From Hyperoodon ampullatus (Eukaryota; Chordata; Mammalia; Artiodactyla; Ziphiidae), in the NCBI GenBank assembly GCA_949752795.1, contig OX457062.1, forward strand, positions 94,477,777-94,541,776: a DNA stretch of 64,000 nucleotides, read 5' to 3'. The position numbers and the translations under genes are program-made. Positions 31,561 to 42,449 of the stretch are shown piece after piece (the stretch's first letter is position 1; every line of letters begins with the position of its first letter). Below the pieces are notes generated by a model that had not been told where the DNA came from, made no database searches, and worked only from the letters and a program-made list of their open reading frames with translations.

Positions 31561-34194
31561 GGGGACGATGGGAATGAACATATCTGGAAAGCACAGCACC
31601 CTGTGGGAATGCGCCAGAAGGTGGGGTTGGGTTGGCATCAACAGCAGAGCTGGAGGGGCTCCTCACTGTGATGGTAGAGCTGGCCCTGACAGTGTCCAGG
31701 GTCTGCCACCCCCACCTGCCCACAGTCCTTGGAACTAAGAATCCACTCATTGTCTAAGCATGGCTGGGCCTGTTCACTTGCTCTCTTGGACAGCTCTGGG
31801 GAGCCCGTCTTGTCTCCTGGCTCCACCGGAAACCTCTGCAGGGCAGGTGTGGGTCCATCTTGTTTCCCCCCACAAGCTGAGCATGTAGGGACTTGATCAA
31901 CCCCTGCTCTCTGACGTGACCCAGCCGTGCCCCCTTTGGGGAGGTGACCTTTGCTGTAGGAAAGGCTTGAAGACGGCCCCAGGGCATTCGCCCTCGTCTC
32001 AGGGGCAGTAAGAGCAATCGAAGAGGGCCTGATGTGGATCCTCAGTGTCCTTGCCAAGCCTGCCACCCTTTGCTGTCACCTGAGCCATCGGGCCAGCGCT
32101 ACACTCCCTCGCCCACCCGCAGTGCACTGCAGGACACTCCACCCTGAGTCCTGGATGAGCAGAAGAAGTGATGACTTCAACACTTAGTGATGTGCAGCTG
32201 CTGAGGGCTGTGCAGGATCCCCTCCGGCCTGCCGCCAAAGGAACCCAGCTGCCCTTTCTCCTGTGCCCATGAGCCTCAGTCCCCCAGGCATGGAGGTAGG
32301 GTGTGAGCTGGCCCAGCTCCTGCCTCTTGCCTCCTTCCCCAGTCTTTAATATTCATGAGGACTCCTAGCAAGGGAGCTAAAACTGTTCCGCTCCTAAATC
32401 TAACTGCTTTATGGAAGCCTAATTAAATTCTTTGGTGGAAGGGGAAAAAAAGTGACCTTCAAAACTGCCAAAGCTGTTCGGAGTGGATCGTCCCAGAAAC
32501 CTTTCCCCTTCCCTCCCCTCCCTCTGCGTTGGCCTTTCCTCTGGTGAAGAAACTCTCCCCCTCCCCCCCAGGCTAAGGGTCCAGGGGACGCTCCAGGGGT
32601 GGGCGCCTGATGGCATGACTGCTTCCAGTCCAAGAAACACAGCGATGGCATCTCTTCTAGCGACCAGATGACCTCGGTCCTTGCTGGAAACTGTGATCTC
32701 AGCCAGCAGGTGGGGTTGAGGGAGGAGAAATGGCAAGCGGGAGGGGTTGGCCATGGTGGCGAGAGTGACAGGCCCCTTCCGCACTCTTTTGCACCAAGTT
32801 ACTCCTGGAATTTCAGGCTTCCTCTTTCCCTGGGCCGCCTCGTCCATGCTACCTGGCAAGGCCCAGACAGGCATGGGGAGAGAGGCCAGCCCTTTGCAAA
32901 CTTGTACCTGGGAGTTTGGGATTGGAGCTCACGTCCCTATTAGCTTCTCCTATTCATTAGGGACAAGCAATCGTTTCCCCAGAGGCCAATGGAGGAAGCT
33001 GTCCCTTTTCCAGGGCCTCTGAATAGAGGAAGTAAAAGTGTCTGAATGCACCACACTCTTCCCTGTGACCAGAAAAGGGTTCCCTCTTCCTGAGAAAGTG
33101 GAAGAGGTGTGAACAGGGCAGGATGAGGATGTGAACTCCTGAGCCCCTCACCTGCAGTGCCGGGATTCACCTTTGAGGATGGTGTAGGCACAGGTGGGGC
33201 TCAGCGGGACCCTCCTGTAGGAGGAGTAACAGTCTGGCCAGAATCCCTCAGGCATGGGCTGGGAAGAGACTTAGAGGCCTACATCTACACAGCAAACGAG
33301 CATCAGGGCCGGCTCTCAGAGGACCTCAATTAACATAAGTTGGATGAACGTGAAGGCTCATGCAAGCCTGCTAGGTGAGGACAGAGGTGGAATCTGAGGG
33401 ACCAGCTGGTTTCTCTTCTACCTTGGGAGGAAGTCATTTTTATCTCGTCCAAAGTTGCCTCCTGATCGGTCTCCAGTAAGTCATTCTCAGACAATATCTC
33501 AAGCCAAAGTACGATGATTGGCAGCTAGTAAGCCTGGGTGACAACCTGGCTCGCCATGAGCCTGTCCATTCCTGGGATGCGTACTCTTCAGAATCGGTTT
33601 CTGGGTCCCTTTGAGGCTGTCAGAATAGACCTTCCTTGGTGGGCAAATTCTCAGAAGTCGCCACACCCATCCTAGCCCATGCCCAAGTGTAGTCTAGAAT
33701 GCCGAGCTTCCGGGCAGTCTACAGGGGTCAAGGCCCTGCCAGCAGCCCCGGATGGCCAGAGAGGACAGCACGTCCTCCCCTTGTAGCCTCCCCATCAGGT
33801 GCCTCCTCTCCCCACTCACTCCTGACTCCCCCTCTCTTCCCGTCCTCTTGCAGCCTAGGGCACTCCACTTCCTCGCCCGACACAAATCCTCCCCGCTGCA
33901 GGGTCCAGCTTCCCGCAAGAACCTTTCCCAGGCCCGGCCTGCACACAGCCCAGGCAGGCCTCTCCCGGGCCCTGACCCTCGAGCTGGCCAAACTGCTCAT
34001 TCAACCTCGGAGTCCCTCGCAGCCTGAGCTCGCACCAAACCCCCTCATGGATGCAACTCTTAACTCCCCACCTCAGGAAGTCAATGTCTGTGCTCTGAAT
34101 GCCTTTGGGAGCGCCCTGTGTGCCCTCAGAGACTCAAAGCCTTCGTGGAAAGTGACCGAATATGAGGTGGAATGAATGAAAGTGAAGGAATAAA
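31561..34194. other. Single-copy stretch
   Basis: About 2.6 kb with no recognised repeat or gene. Within it, 32340-32440 is AT-richer ('taatattcatgagga', 'gcctaattaaattc') and could be a short regulatory element. ORFs up to 158 codons lie in GC-rich sequence without known domains. Confidence 0.35.
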
Positions 34195-34700
34195 TGAGGA
34201 AATTCACTCACTCAACAAACATTTATTAAGTACTGTAGGCCAGACAGTGTGCTGGGTGATGAAGAAACGTAGGGCATTAAAACAGACTCAGGGGCTTCCC
34301 TGGTGGCGCAGTGGTTGAGAATCTGCATGCCAATGCAGGGGACGTGGGTTCGAGCCCTGGTCCGGGAAGATCCCACATGCCGCGGAGGAACTGGGCCCGT
34401 GGGCCACAACTACTGAACCTGCACATCTGGAGCCTGTGCTCCGCAACAAGAGAAGCCACGACAGTGAGAGGCCCGCGCACCGCGATGAAGAGTGGCCCCC
34501 GCTTGCCGCAACTAGAGAAAAAGCCCTCGCACAGAAATGAAGACCCAACACAGCCATAAATAAATAAATTTAAAAATTCACGACATATGTCAATATTTAA
34601 AACAAACAAACAAACAAAAAAACAGACTCAGCCCACCCTCAGGAACGCTCAGTCTGGAGAAACAAATGAGCGAGTAAAGGAAGGGGTCAGTGAATGAACG
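34195..34700 (-). repeat. L2 LINE fragment split by a CHR SINE
   Basis: 'cactcaacaaacatttatta' and 'agtactgtaggccagacagt' are a reversed L2 end. After the SINE it continues 'cccaccctcaggaacgctca' and 'gtctggagaaacaaatgagc'. Confidence 0.8.
34279..34631 (+). mobile_element. Long-form CHR-type SINE with 13-bp TSD
   Basis: Same tRNA-derived head as the short CHR elements, plus a 3' extension ('gatgaagagtggcccccgct', 'gccgcaactagagaaa', 'gaagacccaacacagcc') and an (AAAT)n/(CAAA)n tail. TSD AAAACAGACTCAG at 34279-34291 and 34619-34631; the element is about 34292-34618. Confidence 0.95.
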
Positions 34701-36302
34701 AAGATGAGAGACTGAGCAGGTGATTGTGCAGGTGCCCGGACAGCGCACTGACTCACAGGCCTTTGAGGACCCCAGCCGTGTTCCTGGTCGGAGGCGTCCT
34801 CACTTGTCTGTACCCCCTCAGCCCCCTCTTCCTCTCCTGGCTCCCTCGGAGCTGGGTCTCTCCAAGGTGAGCATTCAGACTGCCTCCTCCACCCTCTCCT
34901 CCACCACTGAGTCTATTTTGGTGTTTCTGCAGCACACGACGCGCCCCCTTCTGCTCACAGCTGCTGCTTTCCCATTCTGCCTTCCGAGGCCTTAAATCAA
35001 ATGGGAGTGAGCAGGGCTGCCCCCATCACCGCCATCTTGGGCTGAAACCCGGCCAGCTCAGGCCTGCTCACAGGGAAGAGCTCAGGTGCCAAGGAGGCCC
35101 TGCCGATGGCCAAATAAGGGCACCTGAGCTGGTTGCCAACCCTGCTGGCCTGGTGCAGCTGCCCCTCATGCCAGGGCCTGGGGAGGGGTCCCTGAAGCAG
35201 AAAGAGGCAGGCCCTGTGCCCCCCAGTCAGGTGGGGACAAAGGAACTGTCAGGCTCCAGCAGGGTCCTTAGAATACCCTTGGAGATGGGCTAGCAATTAC
35301 AGAATGTTAAAGCATGTTACTCTGAAGAATAAAAATAAGTAATACTTCTGGTGTGTGAATTAAGGCAAAAATGGTACATACATACTTTTTAAGATACATT
35401 TAATGCTGGAATAAAACCTCTTTGAGTTTCACAGACCTAAGCTTGTCTTAATATTGCTACCACAGCCTTGTTTGATGTCTCAAGACAGTTATTGCTAGGA
35501 CTTGAGGTTTGGCCCTCTACCCTCCCTGTAATGTGGTGTGTGTGTGTGTGTGTGAGTGTGTGTTGATGTTTGTGTGTCCATGTGTGTGTTTGGGTGGGAG
35601 ACGGGGTGCAGAGCTAGCGTTCCAGATTTTATGCAAATGTTTCAAATATGACATGTAGCTTTGAGCCATGTGCAAAGATGTGCTTTGACCTAGGATCCCT
35701 TAGACAAGTCAGTGTCTGAGCCTCTGTTGCCATGAATGGGTATCATAATATAGCAGATGCTCTGGGGGCGGGGGTCACGCAGACCCCGTCTTCAGGAACA
35801 AGGCCTTCAGTCCTCCAGCTGCCTGGGCACTGCCTACTGATGGCTCACAGCTGAGTCCCTCCCCAAGAATACCCTTGGCAAAAGGGAGCTGCCCTCCCCA
35901 AGGTTAGGGACCTTCCTCAGAGGCAGCCCCCAACCAAAGACTCATCCATATGGGGTACAGAGGCTTGAGCCCCTTGCCTCCACCTGAGGTAACTTTGAAA
36001 GACCATCTCAGTCTCAGCGCTGGGCTTGGCTAAGGTCTTATTGTAACTACACATGCTCACCTTGTCCCTCTGCCCAGGCCTGCTTCCTTCGCTCCCTTAT
36101 GGGTGATAGTCTCTTACAGGCCCCCCAGAAAGCCTCCTGAGCACAAATCCCTCTCTCAGAGTCTGTCCTGGGGTACCCGACCTAGAAGAGTTGCCAAGGT
36201 GTGGCCAGTTAAACGGGATGAGGTGAGCGTACAGCTTAGCGCAATGCCTGACCTATGGTGAGGACCCCCTTAGTGATAGCTGTTCTGATCCTCCATGGAG
36301 GG
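34701..36302. other. Single-copy stretch
   Basis: No gene recognised. An interrupted (TG)n tract lies at about 35533-35590. 35290-35460 is AT-rich. Confidence 0.4.
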
Positions 36303-36486
36303 CACTGTTTCCCAGCCTTGGCTGAATATCAAAATCAGCCATGAGGCTTAGAAAAAACAGAGCCAGATGCTTAGGCCACTTCCGCACAGATTTTGATTCA
36401 GTAGGGCTGAAACCGGCCCCAGATTTCTATATTTTCAGAAGTTCCACAAGTGTTTCTGATGGACAGCCAGGGCTGAGAAGCACTGA
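36303..36486. mobile_element. MER5-type hAT nonautonomous DNA transposon
   Basis: Terminal sequences face each other: 'cactgtttcccagccttggc' with 'tgaatatcaaaatcagccat' at one end, 'gatggacagccagggctgag' and 'aagcactg' at the other. Between them is the MER5 'cagattttgattcagtaggg' core. Short noncoding relic. Confidence 0.8.
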
Positions 36487-36524
36487 CCTGGGTCATCTTT
36501 CTCTACCACCATCACCTCTTTAAT

Positions 36525-36625
36525 TTACAGGCAAGAACCACAGACCCATGTAGGGCAAAGTGACCTGTCCAAGGGCAAGCAGGTACTTAGCTGCCCAGAT
36601 AGGGCTCAACTCATTAATCCTGAGT
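36525..36625 (-). repeat. MIR SINE fragment
   Basis: 'tttaatttacaggcaagaac' and 'gggcaaagtgacctgtccaa' match the reversed MIR core. Confidence 0.65.
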
Positions 36626-36714
36626 CACTCAGGGTCATTGTCCGGCGGGGGCGTGGAGGGGGGACAACCTGTAAAAGGCCCTTGATTCCAACTCTCTCCC
36701 AGAATCACAAGGTA

Positions 36715-36930
36715 ATCACATTTATTAAGCAGATCCCAGAACATCTGGCCTGACTGGCAATACAAAGGCAGTATAGGATCAAGCACCCCGAGCACCCAGA
36801 GGAGGGAGTCCTCATTGTGGTGTGATTATCAGGGAGGTCTTCAAGGAGGAGGTGGGCCCTGAACCAAACTTTACAGAATGGTGTGGCTTTGCATAGGGAG
36901 CAGGCAGGAAGGATGCTAGCTCCCAGAACC
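36715..36930 (-). repeat. L2 LINE fragment
   Basis: 'cacatttattaagcagatcc' then 'tcagggaggtcttcaaggag' and 'gaggtgggccctgaaccaaa' are reversed L2. Confidence 0.65.
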
Positions 36931-37179
36931 GGTCATCTCATTCTGAGGTCAGTCAGTTTCTAAGGAAACCGAAGCTGATCTGTATTCTCATCATCCTTCC
37001 AGCAAGACTGAGGGATCTCAGGGGCACTCACATTCATGGACCAGCAGGCAATGATTGCCCAGTTTTTAGAAAAATGTATTTTGTTCTAAAGATTAAAGCT
37101 TAGGTGAGGGTTTGTTTAAAATCTGGTTGATCCACACTTCAGTAGCCCTACTTCCCTCTAAGTGATTAAGTCCCAGAAG

Positions 37180-37420
37180 CCATGGAGCTATGTAGTATAG
37201 CAGAGACAGACTTGAGCCTGAGTTCACACTTACAAGCTGTGTGACCTTGGCCAAGTTACTTAACTTCTCTGAGCCTCTACTTTTTCAACTTTAAAATGGG
37301 GACAATAATACTTGCCCTCCTCCCTCTCTCTCTCGGTTATTAGGAGGATCAAATGGTATCATGATTGCAAGAACACTTCTGTACACGGCAAAGCACACAA
37401 CAAGCATGAGCTGCTACCAT
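37180..37420 (+). repeat. MIR SINE
   Basis: 'gcctgagttcacacttacaa', 'gctgtgtgaccttggccaag' and 'ttacttaacttctctgagcc', then 'tttaaaatggggacaataat' and 'aggaggatcaaatgg'. A well-preserved MIR with a small CT insertion at about 37320-37335. Confidence 0.92.
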
Positions 37421-38279
37421 TTTCCACATCTCTGTCTTTAAATTCAGGATGCAAAGCCCAGGGAGGTTTCCACCATTGCCCAGCACCCTACAGTGAGCCA
37501 TATGGGAAAGAGAGGCAAGACCAAAGTTCCCCAAATCCGACCCTAATGCTTTTTCCAATGCAGCAGCATATCTTTTCCTCAAATCTCTCTTCACTCTCTA
37601 ATTTCCTAGGCAGTACAGGGAATTGTGCATTCTCACCTTGCCCTAAATTTGTAGTCTTTGACGCCTCCTAATCTTTTGATCCCCTCTGCGGCAGCCTGCC
37701 AGCCTGCGTCCTTCCTGCCTGCATATCATCTCGAGGTTCCCCTGTCTATACTCTCTTCACTTTGGACATCCTAAACTCAGCCTGGGATCAGCTCCCCCTC
37801 CCCACCAGATGATTATAACCTCCCTCTCTGTGGGATCTCCCTCCTCCCATTTATAACACTGGTAGAATGTTACCTGCTGATTAATTCATAGTGAGGCACT
37901 TCGCTGGGCACTTGGGGTACAGAGTCTAAAAGCGACCTGTAAAAGAGCCTTAAGGGCTCATCACCGGTCATTGCCAGGCAAGACGGAGGGGCCCGGCCTC
38001 TCGAGGGGGCTGGGCTGGAGCGCTGGACTCCAGGTTCCCAACTTCTGCTTGCCCCTCTACCCCGATATCTTTGCCTGATCAAATCAATCCTCTGCTGCAG
38101 AAACCTCCTGCTCCTCTGTGCCAGCCTCCAGGTCTCCAGTGCCAAGCCCTTGGGGGCCTCTCTGCCCCCTACTGCCAGCCCATCCCTTTCTCCACGGAGT
38201 CCCCTCCAAGTCCAACAGCCCAGCTCAGACCTTGGATTCTAGGAGACGGGTCACGTCCACGACCCTGGGTTGCGGTGCC
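37421..38279. other. Single-copy stretch
   Basis: No recognised repeat or gene. The 91-codon minus ORF at 37870-38145 is basic at its start but matches nothing I know. Confidence 0.35.
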
Positions 38280-38530
38280 AGCCAAACTAATCAATGGCAG
38301 AGCAGTAGATTAAGGGGCCCGGCCCGAAGCCATCCATCACTGTCGTTTACCCGGGCCTGTCAGCCAGCAAATGGAAAAGGAGATGATGTGAAACAACCCA
38401 TCTGCAGGTTTTTAACGCTCTTTACAAATTGCTGTGGTGAATAACTTGTTGCCTGTATTTATCCCTTTTCAAATTGTCTCTTAGCTACAGTCATCCGTCT
38501 TCATCCTACACCCTGATGGCGCGTGCACTG
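38280..38530. promoter_or_regulatory. Candidate conserved noncoding element
   Basis: Repeat-free sequence with homeodomain-like strings ('ctaatcaatgg', 'gtagattaagg'), retained CpGs ('ggcccggcccgaag', 'gtcgtttacccgggc', 'ggcgcgtgc') and an AT-rich half. Possible regulatory element; conservation not testable here. Confidence 0.2.
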
Positions 38531-38570
38531 CCAGTTGGGCAACCTCATTATTTCCCCGACTCCTCTGCCT

Positions 38571-38660
38571 AGAGGAGGAAGGGAGTGAAGGAAGGGAGGG
38601 AGAGAGAAGAAGAGGGAGAGGGAGGTGGGGTGGGAGGGTGCTGGTAGAGGAGGGGCTGGG
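38571..38660 (+). repeat. Polypurine tract with canonical G-quadruplex motif
   Basis: Almost uninterrupted G/A from 38571. At 38614-38638 five G runs of three or more are separated by loops of 1-4 nt (GGG, GGG, GGGG, GGG, GGG). Confidence 0.85.
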
Positions 38661-39039
38661 CCAGCGGAACCAGCTGGAGCAAGGACCTAGTCAGCTGGGA
38701 TCCTTTCTCCCAAAGGTCCTCACTTCCCGAGCCCCTGGTGGGAGAACCTGCCCTCTTCCAGGAAGTTTGACAGCAGGGACTGCCCTCTAAAGAGGAGGCT
38801 CAGTACCTCCCCCCGCCCCTGCCCCGGGTTGCCAGACCAATGGTCAGAATTTACAAGCCACGGTCATAGACTGTGGTCACTCACCATCCCCACCCTCAAG
38901 CAGAGTCCATCTGCCAATCCAACTGTAAAACTTTATCACGGCAAAGTCGTTTTAATATTTCTCCATCCTCATCCCACACGTCAAGACTTGCAACTTCTGT
39001 CTCTCCACTGAGACCATCCCTGTGCTTTGGTTCACCCTG

Positions 39040-39140
39040 CCCTAATTCTGGCTGGCATTCCTTCTTCCCCAGCTCAGCACCATAGCCTCCTAACTGGTTG
39101 GTCTCCCCTCCAGCCCACCCCTCTCACTCTCAACGGAAAA
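39040..39140 (+). repeat. L2 LINE fragment
   Basis: 'accatagcctcctaactggt' followed by 'tggtctcccctccagcccac' matches the L2 'cagcctcctaactggtctccc' zone. Confidence 0.65.
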
Positions 39141-39254
39141 CTGAAACTTCTTTCAGAGGTCATGTTCTTTCTTAACTCCGTCAGTATTTTTCAGTGACCT
39201 GTGTGTCCCCTGCATTAGAATCACTCAGCCACTCCGCCCTGGACCACTGATGCC

Positions 39255-39275
39255 GGGGTGGGGGGTTGGGGCGGG
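39255..39275 (+). other. Canonical G-quadruplex motif
   Basis: Four G runs (4, 6, 4 and 3 Gs) separated by loops of 1, 2 and 1 nt. Flanking sequence (39155-39340) may be a degraded MER5-like element, which is uncertain. Confidence 0.85.
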
Positions 39276-39354
39276 AGGAGAAGGCTGCATTTTAAACAAG
39301 TTTTCCAGATGGTTAGTATGCACTGCAGAGGAGGGGGACCACGGCCCTAGACAT

Positions 39355-39470
39355 TCCACTTGACATCTGAGGCTCAGAGAGGTGCAATAATTTGCCTGTG
39401 ATGGCACAGCTAGTCAGCAGCTGAACTGGAAGCAACAATCCAGTGCCCTTCCTGTTATACTACAGGGAAA
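39355..39470 (-). repeat. MIR SINE fragment
   Basis: 'catctgaggctcagagaggt', 'gcaataatttgcctgtgatg' and 'gcacagctagtcagcagctg' match the reversed MIR core. Confidence 0.85.
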
Positions 39471-39494
39471 TCCTTATATGAACAATAGATGTTG

Positions 39495-39620
39495 GTGTGT
39501 CCATCTCTCTGACTTGAACATAAGTTTCTTGAGGGCAAAGACAATATCCTATGCACCTCTGTATCCCCTCTTCCTCCTCCAGGCTCAGCCTGGGACCCGG
39601 TGTATTTCTGGTAAGCCAGA
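39495..39620 (+). repeat. L2 LINE 3' fragment
   Basis: 'gaacataagtttcttgaggg' with 'caaagacaatatcctatgca' and 'cctctgtatcccctcttcct' is the forward L2 tail zone ('gtaagctccatgagggcagggac...'). Confidence 0.65.
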
Positions 39621-39799
39621 AAAGTTAAGAGCAGTGTAGGACAGCCCAAGACCCACATTCAGGTCTTGCTCCAGGGAAAGAAGCCAGTGCAGGGCTCAGA
39701 GCTTTGCTCTTCTTGTCGATGTACTGCAGACCAAACCAAAATCCACCTTGCTGTCAAGTGTGGCATTTCTGACACTGCATCAAAAAATTTCTGCTCTGT

Positions 39800-40430
39800 C
39801 TTCCACAGCAGACCTTTAAATATTGAAAGCAGCTGTCAGGATCCACTTAGATGTTCTCTCTTCCAGGTTGAAGGTCCCCAGCTCCCTCAACCGCTGCTCA
39901 CGTGGCCTGGTATGTAGACCCCAGGGCATTGCAGTCCCCCTCCTCCGAGTGCCATCCATTTGTCAAAGTCCTTGCTCAACTGCGATGACATGCAATGCTC
40001 CAGATGTGGTCTGGACACTGCCAAGCACAGAGGGACACACCATTATCTCCCCTCTTCTGGGCTCTGGGCTTCGATTAATACAGTCCAAGATTGCATTAGC
40101 TCCCTGGCAGCTTCACCCACTGCTGGCTCACACTGTACTTTGTCTGCTAATCCATCTAACTTGATTACTATCTAATCCACAATTCTCCGTCTTGTCCCCG
40201 AGTGTTACATCAAAGTCTTTACAGAGCCCCTTGCTCAAATCGAGATAGGTGATATCCATAGCACACCATGTGTCTACCAGCCTAGGTCACCTATCAGCCC
40301 AAAAAAGGAGGTCATTGCGGCTGGACTTGTGCTTGGTGAACCCAAGAAGATTCCTAGTGATCTCTCCTTTTCTTTCCTATGGGCTTATGAACCATCCATT
40401 CAATAATCTCTTCTCAGGGCCCTCTACGGA
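39800..40430 (-). mobile_element. CR1/L3-type LINE fragment, reversed
   Basis: Reads as the antisense of CR1-like elements for over 600 bp: 'tctctcttccaggttgaagg', 'atgctccagatgtggtctgg', 'agattgcattagctccctgg', 'gcttcacccactgctggctc', 'cgagataggtgatatccata', 'cttgtgcttggtgaacccaa'. CR1/L3 stopped moving early in mammalian history, so this length is a good survival. Overlapping ORFs are not genes. Confidence 0.75.
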
Positions 40431-41089
40431 GCTTTCCTCACCCAAGGTGCTCGCTCAGTGTCTGGACTGAGCAGCTGCAGCAGGCCACCTGATGGATTAC
40501 ACCTGTTGTGAGGTTTATGGTGGCAAGCAGGGGCTGCCTGGGGGAAGCGCAGGGAGGGGAGCAAATCCAAATACCACAAACTCAGGAATGCCCATGGAGG
40601 TTGTAAATAGCTTGAGAGAGGGGTTTTGAGTCTCTGGGTTGGGAAATGTATTAACAATGCCTGATGTATTTCACACTCCCTGCACGATGTCTGAGTCAAA
40701 GAAAATATGAAAAAAAAAATCTCTGGAATCCCAATTCTGCCAAACCATTTCCTTTCTCCTATAATTAGGTACTCCAGATTTTTAGTATCATTTTTTGTGT
40801 GTGTTTTGTTTCTTCTGATTTCCACAGGCTATTTTTAGACCAATCATGACTCACTTTTTGAAAGGTGTTTAAAAAAATCCTTTTCCCCAGCAATCAAATG
40901 TTCCCATCCTCTGGGTGACACGCGTTTAGGTAAGTCATAGCTGGGTGACAGACGAGGGGGCCTGGGGGAGCACGTGGGAGGAAGGCCCCTGCTATAGGGG
41001 TGGGGAGCGATGAGAGGAGACATCACACGCAGCAACCTTCAGCCCCTGGCCAGCCCCACTGACTAACCCTTACTCCTTCCTCCAAGAGG
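40431..41089. other. Single-copy stretch
   Basis: No gene recognised. Contains an A run at about 40712 and AT-rich sequence at 40760-40880. Confidence 0.4.
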
Positions 41090-41300
41090 GAGATGGACGC
41101 AGGTTTTCAGAGAGACAGTGCTGGTGGCAAGGAGGCACAGCCAGCTCCAGAAAGGCAGGAAATGACTATAAGCCATCAGCAGTGGGAGGGGCTGCTGGGC
41201 AAAGTAGTGAGCTCCCCATCTCCAGAAGTATTCAAACCGAGCTGGATAACAATCTTAGTGTTCAAGGCCCCTTCTGATGCTGACTCTGTGACATCTGCCA
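41090..41300 (+). repeat. CR1/L3-like 3' fragment
   Basis: 'gctgctgggcaaagtagtga' with 'gctccccatctccagaagta' and 'ttcaaaccgagctggataac' resembles the CR1/L3 3' zone ('gaggtggtgagttccccatccctggaggtattcaa'). The overlapping 70-codon ORF follows the same sequence and is not called. Confidence 0.55.
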
Positions 41301-41801
41301 GGTAGGCTGCTGGAAAAATTCCAGCTCCGAAAGGGAAACCAAATTCCAGCTCCTAGGGCTTACCCAACACCAGGGCTCCAGGAAGGATGAGACAGTTGCA
41401 GCTCTGCCTGTACTTGTCCCCCACGCAGTGACAATGTAGGGAGGATGGGGGTTCACCTCCTGCGTTCGGCCTTCCTAGAGTGATCCATCTGAGAGGCAAA
41501 TGCTTGAACATTCCTGGCCCCCGCCTCACCCCGTTGCTGCCTAGTTAACATACCTACTCTCCCCGCCTCCCAAAAGGGCTTTGAATGCAATTTACTGGCT
41601 GATCATGGATTCATTTTCTGCTTCCCTTAAGCGCTCAGAAGCTTTATAGAGACTCTTGTAGGCCCAGTTCCTTCTCTCTGGAAGTTTACAATCTGAGATT
41701 GACCTGCTGAAACTAACACATAGGTATGAACACACTGCCACACAGCAGTGACACAAACCTGGAGCTATTCAACGGCACTGAGTGTGACACAGAGAGAGTG
41801 T

Positions 41802-41848
41802 GTGTGTGCATGTGCACACATGTACTTGTGTGTATGTGTGTACAGGAG
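41802..41848 (+). repeat. TG/CA-rich tract with near-palindrome
   Basis: TG repeats switching to CA repeats around 'gtgcatgtgcacacatgtac', giving alternating purine-pyrimidine sequence with internal symmetry. Flanks 41301-41801 and 41849-42059 show only a possible worn L2 piece near 41640-41720. Confidence 0.8.
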
Positions 41849-42059
41849 GGGGGAAGTTACCACATTTGCTTTGGGTCATCTCTAAACTACACAAGTCCTT
41901 ACTTTGGCCACCAAGAGTCTGCCATATTCCCTCCACTCCACCCCCAAGACACTTAAAGCTCAACCCCCATGGAGAGCAATGTTACAGATGAGAGGAGCCA
42001 GAGAAAGGTTGGGAACCACTGGTAGAACTTTACAGTTTGCAAATCCTCCCCCATCCATT

Positions 42060-42240
42060 ATTCTGGGATTGTCTACCCAGTCACCAAATATTTATTCAGC
42101 ACCTACCGTGCTCCAGGTAGTGTGCCAGGCACTGAGAGTGCAGGAGTGACCAAAACCAGACACAGTGCCTAGACTGCCATGAAGCTCACAGCCTAGAGAA
42201 CGTAGACATTACCAAACAATCAGAAAAGGATGTACTTACG
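42060..42240 (-). repeat. L2 LINE 3' fragment
   Basis: 'ccaaatatttattcagcacc', 'taccgtgctccaggtagtgt', 'gccaggcactgagagtgcag' and 'tgccatgaagctcacagcct' are the reversed L2 end. Confidence 0.9.
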
Positions 42241-42449
42241 GTTCGCTCTACCAAGTGTGAGAACAGAAAATTGTATAATGCCGTGGAGCTCATAACAGAG
42301 CTGACCTAATCCAGACTCAAGGAGGGGAAGGAGGGGACATATGGGCTAGGAGCTGAAGGATGAGGGACAGGTAGCCAGTGAGGGGTGGGAAGGTGGGAGG
42401 ACAAGAGGGCGCCTGGCACGTTGGACTGAAAGATACAACAACCCATGAA

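Noticed and set aside
41093..41305. 70-codon ORF as a small gene
   Set aside because: Sequence follows a CR1/L3-like 3' end; no independent evidence of translation.
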